Position numbers and translations under genes: made by a program
From: Piscinibacter sp047602365
Lineage (GTDB): Bacteria; Pseudomonadota; Gammaproteobacteria; Burkholderiales; Burkholderiaceae_C
Length of the DNA stretch: 64,000 nt
NCBI GenBank assembly: GCA_047602365.1
Contig: JASGHM010000001.1
Location: 1,984,001-2,048,000, forward strand
Direction of reading: 5' to 3'
In this document: positions 23,763 to 31,856 of the stretch, piece by piece
How positions within the stretch are numbered: the stretch's first letter is position 1
How the letters are laid out: each line of letters starts with the position of its first letter
Notes under the pieces: generated by a model
Told to the model about the DNA's origin: nothing
Database searches by the model: none
Seen by the model: the letters and a program-made list of their open reading frames with translations, nothing else

Positions 23763-24989
23763 TCAGGCGTGCGACTTGAGCGGCACGGCCGGGTCGCAGG
23801 CCAGCGCCGGCGCCGGGCTCTTGCCGGTCTCGAGCAGCTTGCGCGCCGCGATGTGGTCCATCGGCGCGTTGACGCTCTCGACGCAGACCAGCCGTTCGCC
23901 GGCGTAGTGCAGCAACGAGAAGCTGGCCGGGGTCGCGCCGGGCCGGCGGTGGCGCACGCCGTCGGCCGGCATCAGCCCGGCCATCTGCAGCCGCATCGAC
24001 CCCTGCTCCGACCAGAACCAGGGCAGCGCACGGTAGGGTTCGGGCGCGCCGTTGATCGTCGCAACGGCGGTGCGCGCCTGATCGTTGGCGTTCTGCACCG
24101 ACTCCAGCCGCAGCCGGCGCGCGCTGCCATGTTCGGGGAAGTTCGCGCAGTCGCCGAGCGCGAGGATGGACGGGTCGGAGCTGCGCAACGAGGCGTCGAC
24201 GACGATGCCGCCGGACTGTGCATCGATGTCCAGCCCGGCCGCTTTCGCCAGCGCGGTCTCGGGCGCGGCGCCGATGCCCATCACCAGCAGCTCGACCAGC
24301 TCGCGCCGGCCGTCCACCGACAGCGCCGCCAGCCGATCGCCTTCGATCACGAAGTCGCTCACCGAAACGCCCAGTCGCACGTCGATGCCGCCGGCGCGGT
24401 GCGCGGCCAGCACATGTTCGGCGAGTTCGGGCGAGACCGAGCGCTGCAGCAAGCGCGGCGCGGCCTCCAGCACCGAGACCTGCTTGCCCAGCAGCGCGGC
24501 GGTGGCGGCAATCTCCAGGCCGATGAAACCGCCGCCGAGCACGGTGATGCGCTGCGCGGCGCCGAGCAGGCTGCGCAAGCGCTGCGCATCGGCGGCGCTG
24601 CGCAGCACGGCGACGTTGGCCAGCGTGGTGGGCAGGGCGGGCAGCGTGCGCGCCGCGGCGCCGGTGGCCAGCACCAGCCAGGCATAGGGCAGCACCGCGC
24701 CGGAGCGCAGCGTGACGGTCCTTGCCGCGCGGTCGACGGCCACCGCGGCGTCGCCACGGTGCAGCGTGATGCCGGCTTCGCCGAACCAGGCCTCGCCGCG
24801 GTGCGCCTGCAGCGCCTCGTCCGGGCTCTTCAGGAAGGCCTTGGACAGCGGCGGCCGCTGATAGGGCAGTTCGTGCTCGGCGCAGACCAGGTGCGTGCGC
24901 CCGCCCAGCCCGGCCGCGGCCAGCGCGTTGCACAGCTGCGCGCCGGCATGGCCGCCACCGACCACCACGATCGGACCCGCATCACTCAT
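23763..24989 (-). CDS. FAD-dependent ferredoxin reductase (P450 electron chain)
   Basis: 408-residue reductase of the putidaredoxin/rhodocoxin reductase type. It has an N-terminal FAD dinucleotide motif VVVGGGHAGAQ, a central NADH motif VLGGGFIGLE, and the ALGDCANFPEHG flavin motif near residue 280. It would move electrons from NAD(P)H to the adjacent 2Fe-2S ferredoxin and on to the P450. It is last in the operon and its start overlaps the MarR gene stop by 8 bp. Confidence 0.92.
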   Translation of the reverse strand: MSDAGPIVVVGGGHAGAQLCNALAAAGLGGRTHLVCAEHELPYQRPPLSKAFLKSPDEALQAHRGEAWFGEAGITLHRGDAAVAVDRAARTVTLRSGAVLPYAWLVLATGAAARTLPALPTTLANVAVLRSAADAQRLRSLLGAAQRITVLGGGFIGLEIAATAALLGKQVSVLEAAPRLLQRSVSPELAEHVLAAHRAGGIDVRLGVSVSDFVIEGDRLAALSVDGRRELVELLVMGIGAAPETALAKAAGLDIDAQSGGIVVDASLRSSDPSILALGDCANFPEHGSARRLRLESVQNANDQARTAVATINGAPEPYRALPWFWSEQGSMRLQMAGLMPADGVRHRRPGATPASFSLLHYAGERLVCVESVNAPMDHIAARKLLETGKSPAPALACDPAVPLKSHA

Positions 24990-25545
24990 CGTCGTCCTCC
25001 TCGCGCCGCGCCGGGCGCTTGTTCTTTGCCGCCGGGAAGCGACGCGTCACGTAGCGCGCCGTTGCCGCCTCGACCTCGGGCAGGTTCTCGTGCAGGCGCC
25101 GCAGCAGGCCGATCAGCGTCTCGATCTCGGCCGGCGCCAGCACCGACAGGAAGGCCCGCTCACGCTCCAGCGCGACGCCGAGGATCTGGTCGTGCAGCTC
25201 GCGACCCTTCTTCGTCAGCGTCGCGATGCGCAGCCGGCCGTCGTCGGCGTCCAGGCTGATCGTCACCAGGCCGTTGGCCTGCATGGCCTTGAAACAGCGG
25301 CTGACCGAGCCCTTGTCCATGCCGATGATGCGCGAGGTCTGCTGCGCCGAGATCGAGCCGTGGATGGCCAGCAGCACCAGGCAGCGCCAGGTCTCGATGC
25401 CGACGTCGAAGACCGCCAGGTAATGCTGCGAGGCGCCTCGCGACAGCTTGTTGGCGATCCAGGTCAGGAAGGCCGGTACGTAGCGCTCGAGGTCGACGAC
25501 CTCGGCGCCGGTCTCGGCGGGAGCCTTGCGCCGCGAGGTGGCCAT
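24982..25545 (-). CDS. MarR-family transcriptional regulator
   Basis: 187-residue winged-helix regulator. The DNA-binding core spans about residues 50-125, with recognition helix DKGSVSRCFKAMQANGL and wing DADDGRLRIATLTKKG. A charged C-terminal tail (KNKRPARREEDDDE) is unusual. It sits inside the P450/ABC operon, so it is probably an autoregulated repressor relieved by an aromatic ligand or its CoA thioester, as with other MarR proteins of aromatic catabolism. Tandem GTTG-N6-CAAC palindromes upstream of the operon are candidate operators. Confidence 0.9.
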   Translation of the reverse strand: MATSRRKAPAETGAEVVDLERYVPAFLTWIANKLSRGASQHYLAVFDVGIETWRCLVLLAIHGSISAQQTSRIIGMDKGSVSRCFKAMQANGLVTISLDADDGRLRIATLTKKGRELHDQILGVALERERAFLSVLAPAEIETLIGLLRRLHENLPEVEAATARYVTRRFPAAKNKRPARREEDDDE

Positions 25546-25548
25546 CGC

Positions 25549-25872
25549 CTACTGCTGCCGCTCCGGGATGCGCACCACCAGGCCCTGCAGCGCGGCGGTC
25601 AGCTTGATCTGGCAGGACAGCCGGCTGGTCGGCCCGCGCTCGGCGGCGGTGCACTCCAGCATCTCGAGCTCGTTGGCCAGCGGCGCGGGCAGCTGGTCGG
25701 CCCAGGCCGCGTCGACGTAGACATGGCAGGTGGCGCACATCGCCGAGCCGCCGCATTCGGCGACGATGCCCGGCACGCCGGCGCCGGTGGCGGCGGCCAT
25801 GACGCTGACGCCCTCGGGCGCCTCGAGGCCCCGTTCGCTGCCGTCGGCGAGGATGAAGGTGATGTCGGGCAT
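25549..25872 (-). CDS. 2Fe-2S ferredoxin (putidaredoxin/adrenodoxin type)
   Basis: 107-residue soluble electron carrier. The cluster ligands are C40, C46, C49 and C87, with the C-x5-C-x2-C spacing of P450-type ferredoxins. The sequence PDITFILADGSERGLEAPEG opens the beta-grasp fold. It lies 20 bp after the P450 stop and 3 bp before the MarR start, forming with the FAD reductase a complete class I P450 chain. Confidence 0.93.
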   Translation of the reverse strand: MPDITFILADGSERGLEAPEGVSVMAAATGAGVPGIVAECGGSAMCATCHVYVDAAWADQLPAPLANELEMLECTAAERGPTSRLSCQIKLTAALQGLVVRIPERQQ

Positions 25873-25892
25873 GGTCGTGGGCTGGGTTGGAA

Positions 25893-27092
25893 TCAGGCCG
25901 GAATGAGCTCGAGGGGCAGGGTGTCGAGGGCGCGCAGCGTGTTGTTCAGGCGGCGGGTGTGCGGCCCGGCGACCTCGATGCGCTTGACGCGCTTCGCGAG
26001 CGCCGTCAGCACCACCTCGCCTTCGAGTCGCGCCACCGCCTGGCCCACACAGCCGTGGATGCCGGCGCCGAAGGCCACGTGGCCGCTCGGTCGCCGCTCG
26101 ATATCGTAGCGGTCCGGGTCCGGCCACTTGCGCGGGTCGCGGTTGGCGGCCGCCAGCATGCACAGCACCTTGGTGTTCTCGGCCACCGGCAGGTCGGCGA
26201 TCTCGCAGTCGCGCACCGCGGTGCGGAAGAACGTCTGCGCGGTCGACTCCCAGCGCAGCCCTTCCTCGAAGGCCGGGCGGGCCAGTGCGGCATCGGCGTG
26301 CAGCTTGGCGTACTGCCCGGGGTGGTGGGCCAGCGCGTAGAGCACGTTGCCCAGGCCGTTGATGGTGGTGTCGACGCCGGCCGACAGGAAGGAGCGCACC
26401 AGCAGCGGCGCCTGTTCGTGAGTGATCTCGCCGGCGTCGGCGGCCTGGTAGATCTGGTCGCCGAAGCCGCCCGGGCGCAGGTGCTCGCGCTGGCAATGCG
26501 CCATGATCCACTCGGTCACCGGCCCCATGCGTTCGGCCGCCTTGGCCAGCAGCGCGTTGCGCGGGCCCATCGAGTTGAAGATCAGGTCGCCGTAGACCAG
26601 CAGGTTCTCGCGGCCGTCCGCCTCGACGCCGACCGCGTCGGGGAACACCTTCAGCGGGTAGATCTGCGCCAAGTCGTGGATGCCGCAGATGACACGCTTG
26701 TCGACACAGCGTTCGACCATCTCCTCGGCGACCGCGGTGAAGCTGGCGCGGATCTGCATCACGGCCTTCGGGCTGAGGATGCGCGACAGCACGGTGCGCG
26801 TCTGCGTGTGCAGCGGCGGGTCGGCCTCGAGGATCAGGCTCTTCGGGCGGAACGGCGTCTCCAGGTTGAAGTTCGTCAGGCCCACGCCGGCGCCGGAGAT
26901 GAAGGTGGCGTGATCGTTGAACACCGCGTGCACCTGCTCGTGGCGCGCGCAGGCCACCAGGCTGGGGTAGGGCGTCAGCCTGACCACCGGCCCGGCCTCG
27001 CGCAGGCGCTGGTGCATCGGGTAGGGGTCGATCAGGTTCTCGGCCGAGTACGGGTCGATGTCCAGTTCGGGAAGGTTCGCGGTCTCGTTCAT
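25893..27092 (-). CDS. Cytochrome P450 (CYP199-like)
   Basis: 399-residue soluble monooxygenase. It shows the I-helix motif AGVDTTINGLGN, the ExxR helix EEGLRWES, and the heme loop FGAGIHGCVGQ with thiolate Cys348. The segment SGAGVGLTNF followed by LILEADPPLHT resembles my memory of CYP199A enzymes, which demethylate or hydroxylate para-substituted benzoates. ATG 27092 has an AAAGGACC ribosome site; an ATG at 27107 is less likely. The operon contains its ferredoxin, reductase, a transporter and a MarR regulator, supporting an aromatic-acid substrate. Confidence 0.93.
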   Translation of the reverse strand: MNETANLPELDIDPYSAENLIDPYPMHQRLREAGPVVRLTPYPSLVACARHEQVHAVFNDHATFISGAGVGLTNFNLETPFRPKSLILEADPPLHTQTRTVLSRILSPKAVMQIRASFTAVAEEMVERCVDKRVICGIHDLAQIYPLKVFPDAVGVEADGRENLLVYGDLIFNSMGPRNALLAKAAERMGPVTEWIMAHCQREHLRPGGFGDQIYQAADAGEITHEQAPLLVRSFLSAGVDTTINGLGNVLYALAHHPGQYAKLHADAALARPAFEEGLRWESTAQTFFRTAVRDCEIADLPVAENTKVLCMLAAANRDPRKWPDPDRYDIERRPSGHVAFGAGIHGCVGQAVARLEGEVVLTALAKRVKRIEVAGPHTRRLNNTLRALDTLPLELIPA

Positions 27093-27103
27093 CGTCGGTC
27101 CTT

Positions 27104-27817
27104 TCAATGCACGGCCATGCCGACCAGGCGTTCGAGCGTGGCGCCGTCTTCGCGGAGGTCGCTGGCCGCGGCTTCGTGAACCACCGCGCCGCGTTCGAGC
27201 ACGATCGCGCGGTCGGCATAAGCCAGCGCTTCCTGCACCTGCTGCTCGACGATCACCACGGTGATGCCGTGCTCGCGGCTCATGCGCGCGAAGGCGGCGA
27301 GCAGTTCCTGGCGGATCAGCGGCGCCAGGCCTTCCAGCGGCTCGTCGAGCAGCAGCAGGCGCGGCTGGCCGAGCAGTGCGCGCGCCACCGACAGCATCTG
27401 CTGCTCGCCGCCGCTGAGCTGCGCACCGCCGTTGCGGCGCCGTTCGGCCAGCCGCGGGAACAGCGCGTAGGCCTCGTCGAGCGCGCTGCGCGGCCGGCGC
27501 TTCAGCCCGGCGACCAGGTTCTCCTCCACCGTCAGCGACGGGAAGATGTCGCGTGTCTGCGGCACCAGGCCGAGGCCGCGTGCGGCGCGCTGGTGCGGCG
27601 CCAGGCCGGCCAGGTCAACGCCCTCGAAGACGATGCGGCCGCTGCGCAGCTGCGCCAGGCCCATGATCGCCGCCAGCGTGGTCGTCTTGCCAACACCGTT
27701 GCGGCCGATCAGCGCCAGCTTTTCGCGCGGCGCGACCGCCAGGCTCAGGCGATTGAGCACGGTGATCGGGCCGTAGCCGGCGACCACGTCGTGCAGTTCG
27801 AGCAGGGGCGTCGTCAT
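27104..27817 (-). CDS. livF: Branched-chain-type ABC transporter ATP-binding protein (LivF-like)
   Basis: 237-residue ATPase of the HAAT importer family. Walker A GRNGVGKTTT, signature LSGGEQQ and Walker B LLLLDEPLEGLAP are intact. It works with the second ATPase (LivG-like) and the LivH/LivM permeases. The start is 2 bp from the livG stop. Linked to a P450 operon, the transporter is more likely to import an aromatic acid than a branched-chain amino acid; such reassignment is common for this family. Confidence 0.93.
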   Translation of the reverse strand: MTTPLLELHDVVAGYGPITVLNRLSLAVAPREKLALIGRNGVGKTTTLAAIMGLAQLRSGRIVFEGVDLAGLAPHQRAARGLGLVPQTRDIFPSLTVEENLVAGLKRRPRSALDEAYALFPRLAERRRNGGAQLSGGEQQMLSVARALLGQPRLLLLDEPLEGLAPLIRQELLAAFARMSREHGITVVIVEQQVQEALAYADRAIVLERGAVVHEAAASDLREDGATLERLVGMAVH

Positions 27818-27819
27818 GG

Positions 27820-28563
27820 TCAATGCCCCAGGTAGGCCGAACGTACGCGCGGGTCGTTGCGGATCGCCTCGGGCGTGCCGTCGGCGATCACCGCGCCCTC
27901 GGCGAGCACGACGATGCGCCGGGCGAAGCGGAAGACCAGGTCCATGTCGTGTTCGATGATCAGCACCGCGAGGTCCTTCGGCAGCGCGTCGAGCGCGGCG
28001 AGCAGGCGCGCGCCTTCGCCTTGCGGCACGCCGGCCATCGGCTCGTCGAGCAGCAGCACCTTGGGGCGCAGTGCCAGCGCCAGCGCCATCTCGACCAGGC
28101 GCTGCTCGCCGTAGGCCAGGCGTTCGGTCGGCCAGCCGGCGTGTTCGCCCAGGCCCAGCTCGCACAGCAGCGCCTGCGCTTCGGCAGCCAGCGCCGGGTA
28201 GCCGTCGATCGAGCGCCAGAAGTGGCGGGTCAACCCTTCGCGTTCGAACAGGGCCAGCTCGACCTGGCGTTGCACCGGCAGGTGCGGCGCCAGAGTGGTG
28301 ATCTGGAAGGTGCGGGCCAGGCCGGCGCGGACGCGCTGCGCCTGCGAGTGGCGGGTCACGTCCTCGCCGTTCAGCCAGACGCTGCCCGAGCTCGGCGCCA
28401 CCGTGCCGCTGAGCTGGTTGACCAGCGTGGTCTTGCCGGCACCGTTGGGGCCGATCAGCGCGAGGCGGTCGCCGGCGTGCAGCTGCAGCGACACCTGGCG
28501 CGTGACGTGCAGGCCGCCGTAGCGCTTGTCGAGCTCTCGGGTCTCGAGCAGCACCGCGCTCAT
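27820..28563 (-). CDS. livG: Branched-chain-type ABC transporter ATP-binding protein (LivG-like)
   Basis: 247-residue ATPase with Walker A GPNGAGKTTL, a signature region RLAYGEQRLVEMALAL (in which Y replaces the usual S of LSGG-type motifs, as in many LivG proteins), and Walker B LLLDEPMAGV. The C-terminal half has the LivG-specific insert before the signature. Its start overlaps the livM stop (ATGA). It pairs with LivF to energise the importer. Confidence 0.93.
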   Translation of the reverse strand: MSAVLLETRELDKRYGGLHVTRQVSLQLHAGDRLALIGPNGAGKTTLVNQLSGTVAPSSGSVWLNGEDVTRHSQAQRVRAGLARTFQITTLAPHLPVQRQVELALFEREGLTRHFWRSIDGYPALAAEAQALLCELGLGEHAGWPTERLAYGEQRLVEMALALALRPKVLLLDEPMAGVPQGEGARLLAALDALPKDLAVLIIEHDMDLVFRFARRIVVLAEGAVIADGTPEAIRNDPRVRSAYLGH

Positions 28564-29435
28564 GCCGATGCTCCCAGGCGCGCGCGCAGCCAGCCCCAGG
28601 CCTTCTGCGGCGGCACCAGCACCACCGCCATCAGCGCGGCGCCGATCACGAACAGCCAGTGGTACGGGTTGATCGAGGCCGCGGTGTGGTGCAGCAGCGT
28701 GAACAGCACGGCACCGATCAACGCGCCGTGCAGCCGCCCGGCGCCGCCGAGGATCAGCATCACCAGCGCCTCGGCCGACAGCGCGAAGGACAGGCTGTCG
28801 AGCCCGACGATTGCGTTGGTCTGCGCCGACAGCGCGCCGGCGGCACCGGCCAGCGCGCCGGCCAGCGTGTACATGGCCAGCAGCCGCAGCACCACCGGCG
28901 TGCCCAGCGCGGCCATGCGTGCGCGGTTCTCGTGGATGCCGCGCACCGCCAGCCCGAAGGGTGAATCGACCACGCGGCGGGCGAGGTACAGGCCCAGCGC
29001 CAGCACCGCCAGCGCGTACAGCGCCGCGGTGCGGCCTTCGAGGTCGAAGGCGAAGCGGCCGAGCAGCGGTCCCATCGTGAAGCCGGTCAGGCCGTCGTCG
29101 CCGCCGGTCCAGTCGCGCGCCTTCTGCGCCAGGCTGGCGGCGATCTGCGCCACCGCGACGGTGAGCATCAGGAAGGTGAAGCCGTGGTAACGCAGCAGGA
29201 AGGCGCCGGAGGCCAGCGCGAGCAGCGCACCGGCACCGCTGCCGACCGCGAGGCCGAGCAGCGGGTCGGCATGCGCGCGCAGCGCGAAGATCCCGGCCGC
29301 ATAGGCGCCGGCGCCGAACAGCGCCGCGTGGCCCAGCGTGGCCAGGCCGGCGACGCCGACGACGAGGTCCAGCGACAGCACGAACAGCGCGGTGATCGCG
29401 ATGCGCGTCAGCAGGCCCAGCTGCTCGGGCAGCAT
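28560..29435 (-). CDS. livM: Branched-chain-type ABC permease (LivM-like), N-terminus frameshifted
   Basis: The intact frame gives 291 residues from ATG 29435, with the permease core LSLDLVVGVAGLATLGHAALFG and about eight membrane segments. The expected start, however, is ATG 29526, overlapping the livH stop (ATGA) as at the other joints of this operon. Reading from there gives a family-like N-terminus (MAPPWRAPLIVLAL) in a different frame. One extra base around 29455-29462 explains this: removing a G from CTCGGCC restores a continuous LALASIAWWMLP. So the gene is either disrupted, translated from an internal start, or affected by a sequence error. Confidence 0.85.
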   Translation of the reverse strand: MLPEQLGLLTRIAITALFVLSLDLVVGVAGLATLGHAALFGAGAYAAGIFALRAHADPLLGLAVGSGAGALLALASGAFLLRYHGFTFLMLTVAVAQIAASLAQKARDWTGGDDGLTGFTMGPLLGRFAFDLEGRTAALYALAVLALGLYLARRVVDSPFGLAVRGIHENRARMAALGTPVVLRLLAMYTLAGALAGAAGALSAQTNAIVGLDSLSFALSAEALVMLILGGAGRLHGALIGAVLFTLLHHTAASINPYHWLFVIGAALMAVVLVPPQKAWGWLRARLGASA

Positions 29436-29526
29436 CCACCAGGCGATCGAGGCCGAGCGCGAGCACGATCAGCGGCGCACGCCAGGGCGGCGCCATGCGT
29501 GGCGCTTGTGAGCCCATCGTGCTCAT
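29436..29526 (-). other. Out-of-frame 5' segment of livM
   Basis: This segment encodes the start and first hydrophobic stretch of LivM in a frame shifted by one base from the rest of the gene. That frame stays open through the whole of livM and runs into livG in frame, so a ribosome starting at 29526 would not stop early. Confidence 0.6.
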
Positions 29527-30380
29527 CGCTTCAACAAACCGTTCGGCCGCCAGGCCAGCAGCGCGGCCATGGCGAGGAAGAAGAACAGACTGCCCCAGTC
29601 GGAGGCAAGGTACTTGCTCGCCGTCTCGACCGTGCCCAGCGCCACCGCGGCGAGCAGCGAACCCGGCAGGCTGCCCATGCCGCCGACCGCGACGACCACC
29701 AGCACCAGCACCAGGTACTTCAGCGCGTAGTAGGGCTCCAGCGGCATCAGCTCGGCGCCGAGCACGCCGCCCAGGCCGGCCAGCGCGGCGCCGGCCGCGA
29801 AGCTGGCGCATTGCACGGTGCGGATCGGGATGCCCAGCGTCGCGGCGGTGTCCGGGTGGTCGACCGCGGCACGCAGCCAGACGCCGAAGCGGGTGCGCGT
29901 CACCGTCCAGGCCGCGGCGGCGGCGACCAGCAGGCCGGCAACGATGACCAGCAGCCGCTGCGCCGGCAGCGTGCGAAAGCCGAGGTCGACCGACTGCGCG
30001 ATGGCCGGCGGCAGCACGATCAGCTGCACCTGCGGCCCGGCCAGCGCGTTGGTCAGCGCGATCAGGAAGAAGGCCAGGCCGATGGTGAACAGCACCTGCT
30101 CGAGTTCGCTGCGCCGGTACAGGTGGCGCAGCACCAGCGCCTCGAGCAGCGCGCCCAGCGCGGCGACCAGCAGCAGCGCCGCCGGCAGCGCCAGCCAGAA
30201 GCTCCACTGCGCCTCGCGGGTCAGCAGCGCGGCCGCGTAGCCTCCGATCATCGCGAAGGCGCCATGCGCCAGGTTGACGAAGCGCATCAGCCCCAGCGTG
30301 ACCGACAGGCCGACGGCGATGATGAACAGCACCATGCCGTAGGCGAGGCCGTCGATCAGCACATTGGCCAGCAACTGCAT
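29523..30380 (-). CDS. livH: Branched-chain-type ABC permease (LivH-like)
   Basis: 285-residue inner-membrane permease starting QLLANVLIDGLAYGMVLFIIAVGLSV, with the conserved MRFVNLAHGAFAMIGGY segment and about eight hydrophobic helices. It forms the translocation pore with LivM. It lies 33 bp after the solute-binding protein gene and overlaps the proper livM start. Confidence 0.93.
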   Translation of the reverse strand: MQLLANVLIDGLAYGMVLFIIAVGLSVTLGLMRFVNLAHGAFAMIGGYAAALLTREAQWSFWLALPAALLLVAALGALLEALVLRHLYRRSELEQVLFTIGLAFFLIALTNALAGPQVQLIVLPPAIAQSVDLGFRTLPAQRLLVIVAGLLVAAAAAWTVTRTRFGVWLRAAVDHPDTAATLGIPIRTVQCASFAAGAALAGLGGVLGAELMPLEPYYALKYLVLVLVVVAVGGMGSLPGSLLAAVALGTVETASKYLASDWGSLFFFLAMAALLAWRPNGLLKR

Positions 30381-30413
30381 CGTCGTGTCCCGGTCAGGTG
30401 AACGCTGCGTGGC

Positions 30414-31595
30414 TTACTTGTCGAGGCCGTAGTCGACCTGCGGCCCGAAGCTCTGAACTTCCTTGTTGAGCAGCAGCGTGCCGGCCTTCTCGACCTTGCG
30501 CAGGTAGACGTTCTGCACGATGTGGCGCGTCTTCGGGTCGATGCGCACCGGGCCGCGCGGGCTCTCCCACTGCAGCGCACGCGCTGCGGCCACCGCCTTC
30601 AGGCCGTCCTTCTGGCCGCCGGTGGCGGCAATCATCTGGTGGATCACGTACATGCCGTCCCAGGCGCCGACCGAGGCGTAGTTGGCGACCGCGTTCGCGT
30701 CCTTCTTCTTCAGCGCCGCGACGAAGGCCTTGTTGGCCGGCGAGTCGTGCGCCGCCGAGTAATGGAAGGCGGTGGTCAGGCCCAGCGCCGAGTCGCCGAA
30801 CTTCTGCAGGTCGAACTCGTCGGTCTCGGCGGTGCCGAGGAACTGGATGCCCGCCTTGGCCAGGCCGTTCTCGTTGTAGGCCTTCACGAAGCCGAGGTTC
30901 GGCGGGCCGCCCGGCAGGAAGGTGTAGACCGCCTGCGCGCCGCTGGCCTTGATGCGCTGCACGAAGGGCGCGAAGTCGGTGGTGGCGATCGGCATGCGGA
31001 TGCTCTCGACCACCGTGCCGCCCTGCTTCGTGAACTCGCTCTTCCAGGCGGTCTCGGCGTCGATGCCGGGGCCGTAGTCGGTGACCGCGGTGACGACCTT
31101 CTTGATGTTGTTCTTCGCCGCCCATTGCGCCAGCGGCACCGTTACCTGCCACAGCGTGTAGCTGGTGCGGATGAAGAACTCGCTCTTGTCGGTGATCGCC
31201 GAGGTGGCGGCGTTGAAGATCACCGTCGGCGTCTGGCTCTGCTGGATCAGCGGCGCGACCGCGAAGGCGTTCGGCGTGAAGACGAAGCCGCCGAGGTAGT
31301 CGACCTTGTCCTTGACGATCAGCTCCTGCACCAGCGTCTTGGTCTGGCCGGGGTTGGGGCCGCCGGTGTCGCGGTAGATCAGCTCCACCTCCTTGCCGGC
31401 CAGCTTGCCGCCCTGCGCTGCGATGTAGGCCTCGGCGCCGTTCTTGAACAGCGTGCCGTAGTGGGCGAAGGGGCCGGAGAAGGGGCCGACGATGCCGACC
31501 TTGACCGTCTGCGCGGCAACGCCGAACGAGGCGAACGAAACGGACACGAGGGCGGCGCTCATCGCGGCCGCGCGGCGGCGGGTGCACGGATTCAT
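30414..31595 (-). CDS. ABC transporter substrate-binding protein (LivK-like, Peripla_BP_6)
   Basis: 393-residue periplasmic binding protein with a signal peptide cleaved near residue 29 (GVAAQ). The mature start VKVGIVGPFSGPFAHYG and the later GGFVFTPNAFAVAPLIQQSQTP are typical of type I periplasmic binding folds in the HAAT family. ATG 31595 has a GGAGACAAG ribosome site. It is the first gene of the minus-strand operon ending with the ferredoxin reductase, and probably binds the P450 substrate or its precursor. Confidence 0.92.
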   Translation of the reverse strand: MNPCTRRRAAAMSAALVSVSFASFGVAAQTVKVGIVGPFSGPFAHYGTLFKNGAEAYIAAQGGKLAGKEVELIYRDTGGPNPGQTKTLVQELIVKDKVDYLGGFVFTPNAFAVAPLIQQSQTPTVIFNAATSAITDKSEFFIRTSYTLWQVTVPLAQWAAKNNIKKVVTAVTDYGPGIDAETAWKSEFTKQGGTVVESIRMPIATTDFAPFVQRIKASGAQAVYTFLPGGPPNLGFVKAYNENGLAKAGIQFLGTAETDEFDLQKFGDSALGLTTAFHYSAAHDSPANKAFVAALKKKDANAVANYASVGAWDGMYVIHQMIAATGGQKDGLKAVAAARALQWESPRGPVRIDPKTRHIVQNVYLRKVEKAGTLLLNKEVQSFGPQVDYGLDK

Positions 31596-31664
31596 GGCTT
31601 GTCTCCGGAAGGGCGCGGCCCGGTCGGGTGCGCGTGTTGATCTGTGGCAATGATCGGTGCAGAT

Positions 31665-31697
31665 AGTTGGTATGTCAACTAGTTGGTATTGCAACCA
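31665..31697. promoter_or_regulatory. Two tandem palindromes, probable MarR operators
   Basis: AGTTGGTATGTCAACT (31665-31680) is followed directly by AGTTGGTATTGCAACC (31681-31696). Both have GTTG-N6-CAAC symmetry and are exactly 16 bp apart, so they lie on nearly the same helix face. They are 70-100 bp upstream of the first gene of the transporter/P450 operon, which encodes a MarR regulator. Confidence 0.6.
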
Positions 31698-31856
31698 ATG
31701 GCGGGGTTTCACCCGATGTGCATCTCGCCAGTGGGGCTTTGCCGGAGCGCAAGCGCGGCTGCATCGGGCACGATGCACCCTGTCTTTTCATCCAGGTCAA
31801 ATCGGCCCGCCGGCGGCGTCGCTACCGTGCGCCCTCGCACCCGGAGACAACCCAAC

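Noticed and set aside
31596..31856. Cobalamin riboswitch before nrdJ
   Set aside because: No B12 box or matching secondary structure could be recognised by eye; the stretch holds the MarR-type palindromes instead.
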